From an uncultured Cellvibrio sp. (GTDB lineage: Bacteria > Pseudomonadota > Gammaproteobacteria > Pseudomonadales > Cellvibrionaceae), in NCBI GenBank assembly GCA_946482385.1, contig CAMLRI010000022.1, forward strand, positions 1 to 11,426: 11,426 nucleotides of DNA, read 5' to 3'. This document shows positions 7,164 through 11,426 of the stretch, in pieces; position 1 is the stretch's first letter, and the number at the start of each line of letters is the position of its first letter. Position numbers and translations under genes: made by a program. The notes under the pieces were generated by a model that made no database searches, had not been told where the DNA came from, and saw nothing but the letters and a program-made list of their open reading frames with translations.

Positions 7164-7279
7164 GGGGCAAAGCTCCCACTTATCAGGTTAATCGGAATAA
7201 TAAAAAAGAATTTTACGTCAATCTGTCATCAGGAAATATTATTTGTGTACTAAACCCACAAACTTTATGGGGCAAGCGA

Positions 7280-7307
7280 TTGCGTGTAGCTATTAAGCAT
7301 GTAAGAT
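7280..7307 (+). promoter_or_regulatory. Candidate sigma-70 promoter for the TfoX-domain gene
   Basis: TTGCGT (7280-7285), a 16-base spacer and TAAGAT (7302-7307) fit a moderate sigma-70 promoter. It lies in the AT-rich 215-bp spacer between the divergent M15 operon and the TfoX-domain gene. It would give a leader of about 65 bases. The M15 side has TTGACG and TATTAT boxes on the - strand, but with a spacer too short to be convincing. Confidence 0.4.
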
Positions 7308-7378
7308 GAGCCTGCGACGACAATGGATATAAATCCAACACAAGACAAGATAAACATAATTAAAAGGAGATTGCTAAC

Positions 7379-7672
7379 ATGACGACCAGTCATAGCGAAT
7401 TGTTGCAGTTAAAAAATCTTGGCATGGCATCGGTAAATATTTTGCGTGCTATAGGCATAAACACCTATGCAGACCTGAAGCGTACAGGGGCGGTGGAAGC
7501 CTATAGGCGTATCAAAGCGCGCAACATCAACGTTTCAAAAGTTATGCTCTATGCACTCCAGGGGGCACTGCTTGACGTGCACTGGAATGACCTGGCGCCC
7601 GACCTTAAGCGCCAACTGGTACTGGATGCCGAGCAGGAACCAGACACAGATTTGGATCGCGCTTCCGCCTAA
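7379..7672 (+). CDS. TfoX C-terminal domain-containing protein
   Basis: The 97 residues are almost entirely one TfoX C-terminal domain (PF04994-like), a helical helix-hairpin-helix-related fold. LKNLGMASVNILRAIGI (11-27) followed by YADLKRTGAVEAYRRIKA (30-47) and MLYALQGALLDVHWNDL (56-72) are the diagnostic segments. In full-length TfoX/Sxy, which switch on competence genes together with CRP, this domain follows an N-terminal domain that is missing here. Free-standing versions are common and their role is not settled. The start is supported by AAGGAG (7364-7369) 9 bases before ATG. The acidic C-terminal tail (84-97) is outside the domain. It is probably transcribed alone, with a hairpin downstream. 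The next gene also encodes a protein with CRP-type domains, which is suggestive given the TfoX-CRP link, but no functional tie can be shown. Confidence 0.88.
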   Translation: MTTSHSELLQLKNLGMASVNILRAIGINTYADLKRTGAVEAYRRIKARNINVSKVMLYALQGALLDVHWNDLAPDLKRQLVLDAEQEPDTDLDRASA

Positions 7673-7700
7673 AACCCGCCTCCTAAATATCCCCTTTTCA

Positions 7701-7736
7701 GCGCTCCGCAACCGGACATACCGGTGCGGAGATCGC
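7701..7736. terminator. Imperfect hairpin after the TfoX-domain gene
   Basis: CTCCGCAACCGG (7704-7715) pairs with CCGGTGCGGAG (7721-7731) with one bulged A and a 5-base loop; GCG and CGC extend the foot. It sits 28 bases after the TfoX-domain stop. There is no T run on either side, so it may be a weak or factor-dependent terminator or another structured site. Confidence 0.4.
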
Positions 7737-7859
7737 ACTGCGCAGAACGCGTGAGTGCGCACAGAATTTTACGCGACAGCGGCTACACTCTAACTATTCT
7801 TGCGCCCCCATGGATCGGCCGGCATTCATATCCCTGTATCCACCGCCATTGAGGAGCCT

Positions 7860-8645
7860 ATGCATTTACCATCCAAAGAATCCGCCACCCTCAGCGACCT
7901 GGCCGCCAAGCTCTACGGCTTGAGCGAACTCTTGTGCAGCGACCTGCCCCCCGCCACCCAGGTGCACCTGGCACCCGACAGCGACCTGCTCGGCGAGCTG
8001 CCCACCACCCAAATACTGCGCCTGCGCGAGGGCCAGGCGGATTACTACCTGAACGGCAAACTGATTATGCATTGCGACAGCGGCGACCTGCTCGGCCTGC
8101 CGCGCAGCCTCAACCTGCCCAGTGGTGAATGGCGCAGCAGCACCAGCCTAGTGGCCGATGTGTACGAGCGGGACACCCTGGTGAACCATATCCACAGCGA
8201 TAGCAAGCGCCAGCGCCACTGGGCACACTACCTGCTGTGCATGCAGAGTTTTTATGAGCAGGCCCTGGCCCAGGAACTGCGCCGCCCCTTCCAACCCTCC
8301 GCCGGCTTTTTGCACTACCAGGCAGGGGAAACCATTATCCAGCAGGGCGACACCGCCGACCGGGTCTACACCCTGCTAGAGGGCAGTGCCGACGCCCTGC
8401 GCGATGGTGTCAAAGTGGGCGAGGTTCACCCCCAGGAGATCTTTGGCGCCCTGGCGGTATTTACCCGCCAACCGCGCATGGCATCGGTGGTTGCCACCAG
8501 CGATTGCACCCTGCTGGCGGTGCGCAAAGAGGAATTTATCGAGCTGATTGACCACCAACCCCAGGTTTGCCTGGGACTGATCGAAGAGATGGCCGCCAAA
8601 ATCAACCAGCTCAATGGCCAGCTGCGCGACCTTAAAAACGAATAG
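7860..8645 (+). CDS. Cyclic nucleotide-binding-domain protein without DNA-binding domain
   Basis: This encodes 261 residues. The C-terminal half (about 147-235) is a CAP-type effector-binding beta-roll: FLHYQAGETIIQQGDTADRVYTLLEG, then PQEIFGALAVFTRQPRMASVVA (191-212), which aligns with the phosphate-binding cassette and keeps Glu193, Arg206 and Ser209. The usual Gly before the Glu is Gln192, so nucleotide binding is possible but uncertain. Residues 51-111 look like a second, degenerate copy of the same fold (LRLREGQADYYLNGKLI, CDSGDLLGLPRS, SLVADVYERDTLVNHI). No helix-turn-helix follows; the protein ends in a short helical, likely coiled-coil tail (235-261). So it is not a CRP-like transcription factor but a sensor or adaptor that must act through a partner. 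The ATG at 7860 has GAGGAG just upstream; a TTG at 7800 extends the frame but has no support. The gene is preceded by 187 bases of spacer. Confidence 0.85.
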   Translation: MHLPSKESATLSDLAAKLYGLSELLCSDLPPATQVHLAPDSDLLGELPTTQILRLREGQADYYLNGKLIMHCDSGDLLGLPRSLNLPSGEWRSSTSLVADVYERDTLVNHIHSDSKRQRHWAHYLLCMQSFYEQALAQELRRPFQPSAGFLHYQAGETIIQQGDTADRVYTLLEGSADALRDGVKVGEVHPQEIFGALAVFTRQPRMASVVATSDCTLLAVRKEEFIELIDHQPQVCLGLIEEMAAKINQLNGQLRDLKNE

Positions 8646-8667
8646 GGCGACAATTTAAATCGCCCAC

Positions 8668-8696
8668 TTGCAAACACAAATGATAGTCATTATCAT
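8668..8696 (+). promoter_or_regulatory. Sigma-70 promoter under the Fur box
   Basis: TTGCAA (8668-8673), exactly 17 bases, then TATCAT (8691-8696): a strong match to the sigma-70 consensus with ideal spacing. Transcription should start near A8703. No open reading frame of any size starts in the following 150 bases, so the product is expected to be an RNA. Confidence 0.65.
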
Positions 8697-8697
8697 T
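8679..8697. promoter_or_regulatory. Fur box
   Basis: AATGATAGTCATTATCATT is a 9-1-9 inverted repeat with a single mismatch. Its core TGATAGTCATTATCA matches the Fur 7-1-7 consensus (TGATAATCATTATCA) at 14 of 15 bases. It covers the -10 box and the spacer of the promoter at 8668-8696, the standard position for repression by Fe-Fur. Confidence 0.85.
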
Positions 8698-8702
8698 AAT
8701 TC

Positions 8703-8841
8703 AACTGCTGCATCTTTCTCCTCGCGGCAGTTGCACTGGATCGATTAACCTCCTGCAAGTCGTTAATGGTTTCAGTGGGGCGCCAGTTGTTGGCGCCCGG
8801 CTAACACGGTTGCTTGGGCCGCCCCTGTGGCGGCCATTTTT
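8703..8841 (+). ncRNA. Candidate Fur-repressed small RNA, about 140 nt
   Basis: The span starts about 7 bases after a TATCAT box that is covered by a Fur site and ends at a rho-independent terminator. It contains no credible reading frame. The 5' end folds at once: 8702-8711 pairs with 8724-8733 (10 pairs, one G-U), leaving a 12-base pyrimidine-rich loop with CUUUCUCCUC. A mostly unpaired stretch (8734-8777) follows, with ACCUCCUGC and UCGUUAAUGG. A perfect 8-bp hairpin (8778-8785 with 8791-8798) and the terminator hairpin (8817-8835) come next. Both C-rich segments could pair with ribosome-binding sites. This is the design of RyhB/PrrF-type iron-sparing RNAs, which are made when iron is low and silence mRNAs of iron-using proteins. 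I infer the analogy from arrangement and cannot claim sequence homology. Confidence 0.65.
8817..8841 (+). terminator. Rho-independent terminator of the candidate small RNA
   Basis: GGCCGCC (8817-8823) and GGCGGCC (8829-8835) form a perfect 7-bp stem with a 5-base loop, followed by A and five T (8837-8841). It lies 146 bases before the first possible htpX start codon and 172 bases after the stop of the cyclic-nucleotide-domain gene, so it ends a transcript that starts in between or reads through from that gene. Confidence 0.8.
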
Positions 8842-8882
8842 CCTCCCCCGCCCCAGCTTCACCCCATGCCTTTCACCCAGTC

Positions 8883-8907
8883 TTAACGCCTCTTAACACG
8901 GCTTAGC
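8883..8907. promoter_or_regulatory. 10-bp phased direct repeats, CpxR-box-like
   Basis: TTAAC (8883-8887), TTAAC (8893-8897) and TTAGC (8903-8907) repeat with a period of exactly 10 bases. On the - strand the first two read GTTAA-N5-GTTAA, one change per half from the CpxR consensus GTAAA-N5-GTAAA. They end 11 bases upstream of the -35 box proposed for htpX, a usual activator position. E. coli htpX is known to be under CpxR control; control here is inferred. Confidence 0.4.
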
Positions 8908-8918
8908 CCAGCGCACGA

Positions 8919-8946
8919 TTGAAATTTTTACGCGGCGCACACATAT
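8919..8946 (+). promoter_or_regulatory. Candidate sigma-32 (heat-shock) promoter for htpX
   Basis: TTGAAA (8919-8924), 14 bases, then ACACATAT (8939-8946), which fits the sigma-32 pattern TTGAAA-N13/14-CCCCATNT except for two bases of the C run. A sigma-70 reading (TATACT at 8944-8949) would need a 19-base spacer, which is long. E. coli htpX is heat-induced, so a sigma-32 promoter is expected; the match alone is moderate. Confidence 0.4.
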
Positions 8947-8988
8947 ACTGCGCAAAGCTGCGTATAAGCAGTAACCTCAAACCTCTAT

Positions 8989-8993
8989 GGGAG
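8989..8993 (+). promoter_or_regulatory. Shine-Dalgarno site that fixes the htpX start at GTG 9002
   Basis: GGGAG lies 8 bases before GTG 9002. It overlaps the in-frame ATG at 8987, which itself has no ribosome site upstream (TAACCTCAAACCTCT). The ATG is thus part of the ribosome site, not the start. Confidence 0.75.
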
Positions 8994-9001
8994 ACTTTAT
9001 C

Positions 9002-9877
9002 GTGTTACGCATTGGCCTGTTTTTGCTCACTAACCTCGCGGTATTACTGGTGGCTGGTGTAGTGCTTAACTTACTGGGTGTTGGCACACACCACACGCCC
9101 GGCGGCCTCAACCTGACCAACCTGCTGATCTATTGTGCTGTTTTCGGTTTTGTCGGCTCGTTTATCTCCCTGTTTTTATCCAAGTGGATGGCGAAAAAAA
9201 CCATGGGTGTGCAGCTGATTGAACAGCCGCGCAATGCCGACGAGCAGTGGCTGGTCAACACAGTAGTAGAGCTATCGCAAAAAGCCGGTATTAAAACCCC
9301 GGAAATCGGCGTGTTTGCCGCCCAGGAATCCAACGCCTTTGCCACCGGCTGGAACCGCAATGCCGCCCTGGTGGCCGTTAGCCTCGGCCTGTTGCAGCGC
9401 TTTGAGCGGGATGAAGTGAAAGCCGTACTGGCCCACGAAATCGGCCATGTCGCCAATGGCGATATGATCACCCTGAGCCTGATCCAGGGTGTGGTGAACA
9501 CCTTTGTGATGTTCTTCGCCCGCATCATCGGCGACCTGGTTGACCGGGTGCTGCTGAAAAACGAAAACGGCCGCGGCATGGCCTATTACGCCACCACCTT
9601 TGTCGCCGAGATGGTGCTGGGTATTCTTGCCTCGATGATTGTCGCCGCCTTCTCGCGCTACCGCGAATACCGCGCCGACCACGCCGGTGCCACCCTGGCC
9701 GATCGCGGCGCCATGATCCGCGCCCTGCAGCGTTTGCAGGCGGAAATGAACGCCGGTGTAGAAAGCCCACTGCCGAGTAGCATGCGCGCCTTTGGTATCA
9801 GCGGCGGTATGCGCAACCTGTTTGCCAGCCACCCGCCCCTGGAAGCCCGTATCCAGGCCCTGCGCGATAACGCCTAA
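9002..9877 (+). CDS. htpX: HtpX, inner-membrane zinc metalloprotease (M48B)
   Basis: HtpX cleaves misfolded or damaged inner-membrane proteins from the cytoplasmic side and works alongside FtsH. From the GTG start the product has 291 residues (E. coli 293) and begins (M)[16 protein letters not shown], aligning with E. coli [15 protein letters not shown] from the first residue. Two N-terminal membrane helices (about 3-26 and 40-60) are followed by the conserved EQPRN segment (74-78). The zinc site HEIGH (145-149) lies in [15 protein letters not shown], and the third ligand is Glu222 in [12 protein letters not shown]. Two more hydrophobic stretches flank 155-175 and 195-216. [14 protein letters not shown] near the C-terminus is the family's usual end. 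Preceded by candidate CpxR and sigma-32 signals, and followed after 14 bases by an HtrA-type protease gene, with which it is probably co-transcribed. Confidence 0.96.
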   Translation: MLRIGLFLLTNLAVLLVAGVVLNLLGVGTHHTPGGLNLTNLLIYCAVFGFVGSFISLFLSKWMAKKTMGVQLIEQPRNADEQWLVNTVVELSQKAGIKTPEIGVFAAQESNAFATGWNRNAALVAVSLGLLQRFERDEVKAVLAHEIGHVANGDMITLSLIQGVVNTFVMFFARIIGDLVDRVLLKNENGRGMAYYATTFVAEMVLGILASMIVAAFSRYREYRADHAGATLADRGAMIRALQRLQAEMNAGVESPLPSSMRAFGISGGMRNLFASHPPLEARIQALRDNA

Positions 9878-9891
9878 GCGGGGTTGCAGCT

Positions 9892-10935
9892 ATGAGACTC
9901 TGGCGCTGGTTAGCCCTTGCGATCCTGTCTGGCGCCAGCGCCCTGAGCGCTGTCGCCCAGGCCTTTTCCACCGACGATGAGCGCAACAGCATGGAGGTGT
10001 TCGAAGCCGCGCGCCCCAGCGTGGTATTTGTCACCAACCAACAGTTGGCGCGCGATCCCTATTCTTTTGACCTTGTGACTGTGCCGCGCGGTTCGGGCAC
10101 AGGTTTTGTGTGGGATAAACAGGGCTACATAGTCACCAACTTCCATGTGGTGGAGGGCGCGCGCCAGATCACCATCACCCTGCAAGACCAATCCAACTGG
10201 CCCGCCGAAGTGGTGGGGCTGGCGCCGGAGCGCGACCTGGCGGTGCTGCGCATCAAAGCCCCCAAAGCCAAGCTGACGCCCCTGCCCCTGGGCGATTCCG
10301 CGCAGCTGCGGGTGGGCCGCAAGGTGCTGGCCATCGGCAACCCCTTTGGCCTGGATGCCACCCTCACGACCGGAGTGGTGAGCGCCCTGGGGCGCGAAAT
10401 CATCTCCCCCAACCAGCGCAAAATTACCAATGTGGTGCAAACCGATGCCGCCATTAACCCCGGCAACTCCGGTGGCCCCCTGCTCAACTCCCAGGGCGAG
10501 CTAATCGGCGTTAACACCATGATTTACAGCCCCAGCGGCGCCAGCGCCGGTATTGGCTTTGCCATACCCGTCAACACCGTTAAGGAAGTGGTGCCGGAGT
10601 TGATCCAGCACGGCCGCCTGGTGCGCCCGGTGCTGGGCATAGCCGTGGCGCCGGAGCACTGGGCACAGCAAATTGGCGTAGAGGGCGTGCCTATTTTGCG
10701 GGTGGAGCCCAATTCCCCGGCCGCCGCTGCCGGGCTGGAAGGCGCCAAACGCAACCACTGGGGCCAAATCAGCCTGGGCGATGTAATAGTCGCCATAGAT
10801 GACAGCCCCACCACCAATGATGACCAGTTGCTGAGTGCACTGGAAAATTATCAGCCGGGCGATGAAGTTAATATCAGCCTGGTGCGCAATGGCAAACTGC
10901 TCACCCGCCGCCTGCGCCTGGCTGCGCCCAAATAA
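9892..10935 (+). CDS. HtrA/Deg-family periplasmic serine protease with one PDZ domain
   Basis: This encodes 347 residues. A clear signal peptide (residues 1-24: basic MRLWR, hydrophobic core, cleavage after AVAQA) sends it to the periplasm. The trypsin-like domain (about 35-240) has the full triad: His85 in TNFHVVEG, Asp115 in ERDLAVLRI and Ser193 in NPGNSGGPL. The motif AIGNPFGLDATLTTGVVSALGRE (147-169) is typical of S1C proteases. One PDZ domain follows (about 247-345: RPVLGIAVAP, VPILRVEPNSPAAAAGL, LGDVIVAIDD). Length and single PDZ resemble DegS, but a cleavable signal peptide in place of an anchor and the full active site suggest a soluble quality-control protease like plant Deg1 or bacterial trypsin-like Deg proteins. 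The ribosome site is poor (GGGG, 8 bases upstream), so translation may be coupled to htpX, 14 bases away. Together they look like an envelope-stress module. Confidence 0.93.
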   Translation: MRLWRWLALAILSGASALSAVAQAFSTDDERNSMEVFEAARPSVVFVTNQQLARDPYSFDLVTVPRGSGTGFVWDKQGYIVTNFHVVEGARQITITLQDQSNWPAEVVGLAPERDLAVLRIKAPKAKLTPLPLGDSAQLRVGRKVLAIGNPFGLDATLTTGVVSALGREIISPNQRKITNVVQTDAAINPGNSGGPLLNSQGELIGVNTMIYSPSGASAGIGFAIPVNTVKEVVPELIQHGRLVRPVLGIAVAPEHWAQQIGVEGVPILRVEPNSPAAAAGLEGAKRNHWGQISLGDVIVAIDDSPTTNDDQLLSALENYQPGDEVNISLVRNGKLLTRRLRLAAPK

Positions 10936-10936
10936 G

Positions 10937-11266
10937 ATGGCGGCGCAGGAATGGCAGCGGCTGTGCGACCTGGCCGATATACCCGAAGGCGGCAGCCGCG
11001 GTTTTAGCGCACAGCGGCTGTTTGCCCTGCGCCAGGGCGGCCGGGTGTTTGTCTACCGCAACCAATGCCCGCACCTGGGTATCCCCCTGGAGTGGGTGGA
11101 GCACCAATTTCTCGACCCCAGCGGCAGTATGATCCAATGCGCCAACCACGCAGCCCTGTTTGTGGTGGATTCCGGCCGCTGCGTCGCCGGCCCCTGTGCC
11201 GGCAAGCGCCTCACCCCTGTACCCCATGAACTGCGCGACCAACAGCTGTGGATCGCCAGCGACTAA
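10937..11266 (+). CDS. Rieske [2Fe-2S] ferredoxin-like protein
   Basis: This encodes 109 residues, a single Rieske domain with no membrane anchor or signal peptide. The cluster ligands are Cys44 and His46 in CPHLG, and Cys68 and His71 in CANHAALF; C-x-H and C-x2-H at this spacing are the Rieske signature. The rest (DSGRCVAGPCAGKRLTPVPHEL) fits the small ferredoxin subunits of aromatic-ring dioxygenases and their many stand-alone relatives. Such proteins carry electrons at fairly high potential; the partner here is unknown and no oxygenase gene is in view. The ATG lies one base after the protease stop, without a good ribosome site, so translation probably depends on ribosomes that finish the protease. 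Two extra cysteines (Cys82 and Cys87) sit near the cluster. A longer start at 10835 would run through the protease gene and is unlikely. Confidence 0.9.
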   Translation: MAAQEWQRLCDLADIPEGGSRGFSAQRLFALRQGGRVFVYRNQCPHLGIPLEWVEHQFLDPSGSMIQCANHAALFVVDSGRCVAGPCAGKRLTPVPHELRDQQLWIASD

Positions 11267-11290
11267 GCCTTACTTCCAAGGAGTTAAGCC

Positions 11291-11426
11291 ATGCAAAATT
11301 TCACCTTTTCCAACCCCACCAAGATTGTGTTTGGCGAGGGGCAAATCAAAGAATTAGCCAACCTGGTGCCCGCCAATGCCCGCATTCTGGTCACCTATGG
11401 CGGCGGTTCCATCAAGCACAATGGCG
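11291..11426 (+). CDS. yqhD: Iron-containing alcohol dehydrogenase, YqhD type, 5' part only
   Basis: The first 45 codons are visible and run off the window end. The product starts [19 protein letters not shown] and continues [24 protein letters not shown], which lines up closely with E. coli YqhD (NFNLHTPTRILFGKG, then DARVLITYGGGSVK). The YGGGSxK loop begins the NADPH-binding fold of this NADPH-dependent aldehyde reductase, which detoxifies short-chain and lipid-derived aldehydes. The metal-binding half lies outside the window. AAGGAG sits 8 bases before ATG. It is 24 bases after the Rieske gene and on the same strand, hence likely in the same transcript. The symbol follows similarity only; related dehydrogenases share this N-terminus. 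Confidence 0.85.
   Translation, partial: MQNFTFSNPTKIVFGEGQIKELANLVPANARILVTYGGGSIKHNG

Noticed and set aside
7242..7262. TTTGTG...CACAAA inverted repeat in the M15/TfoX spacer as an operator
   Set aside because: Only 6-bp arms in AT-rich DNA, likely by chance, and no regulator consensus fits.
8645..8665. GGGCGA...TCGCCC hairpin at the stop codon of the cyclic-nucleotide-domain gene as terminator
   Set aside because: The stem is only 6 bp with an AT-rich loop and there is no T run after it; too weak to list.
8766..8804. Possible 12-codon peptide ATG...TAA inside the candidate small RNA
   Set aside because: There is no ribosome site upstream, and the codons run through the perfect hairpin at 8778-8798, so structure explains the sequence better.
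8679..9001. Fur box as direct regulator of htpX
   Set aside because: The box is about 305 bases from the htpX start, has its own promoter beneath it, and a rho-independent terminator lies between. HtpX is not a known iron gene.

Overview
The window looks like chromosomal DNA of a Gram-negative gammaproteobacterium, probably Cellvibrio or a close relative. The GC content is fairly high, the spacers are richer in AT, and several products are typical of gammaproteobacteria: an AsmA-family protein, CysE with a C-terminal isoleucine, HtpX that aligns with the E. coli protein from its first residues, a free-standing TfoX C-terminal domain protein, and the start of a YqhD-type alcohol dehydrogenase. 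The genus is an inference; the class is well supported. I see no prophage, insertion sequence, CRISPR array, tRNA or rRNA.

Layout. Bases 2-538 (+) are the 3' end of a GPH-family sugar:cation symporter. A perfect hairpin terminator and a small array of degenerate 16-bp repeats follow. Bases 655-3655 (-) hold a 264-aa protein with a Pro/Ala-rich, 28-residue repeat region, then an AsmA-family membrane-anchored protein, with a probable terminator between them. A 75-aa small protein (3882-4109, +) is followed by a 116-bp palindromic element that lies between convergent genes. Bases 4250-7163 (-) form a tight three-gene operon: M15 metallopeptidase, UMF1/Atg22-like MFS permease, and cysE. From 7379 onward everything is on the + strand: a TfoX-C-domain protein, a protein with two cyclic-nucleotide-binding-like domains, a 356-bp spacer full of signals, then htpX, an HtrA-type serine protease, a Rieske ferredoxin-like protein, and the start of a YqhD-like dehydrogenase.

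The most interesting region is the 8646-9001 spacer. It contains a near-perfect Fur box (8679-8697) lying on a sigma-70 promoter (TTGCAA, 17 bp, TATCAT). Immediately after it comes a stretch with no gene, which starts with a 10-bp stem-loop that shows an all but pure pyrimidine loop (CUCCU) and ends at a rho-independent terminator at 8817-8841. The simplest reading is a Fur-repressed small RNA of about 140 nt, functionally like RyhB or PrrF. The rest of the spacer carries a heat-shock-like promoter and CpxR-like direct repeats upstream of htpX.

How the genes may work together. HtpX (inner-membrane protease) and the HtrA-like protease (periplasmic) are 14 bp apart and make a plausible envelope-stress quality-control unit. 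The redox genes behind them may simply share the transcript. The M15-MFS-cysE operon links a putative peptidoglycan carboxypeptidase, an exporter and the first enzyme of cysteine synthesis; the logic of that grouping is not clear from the sequence.
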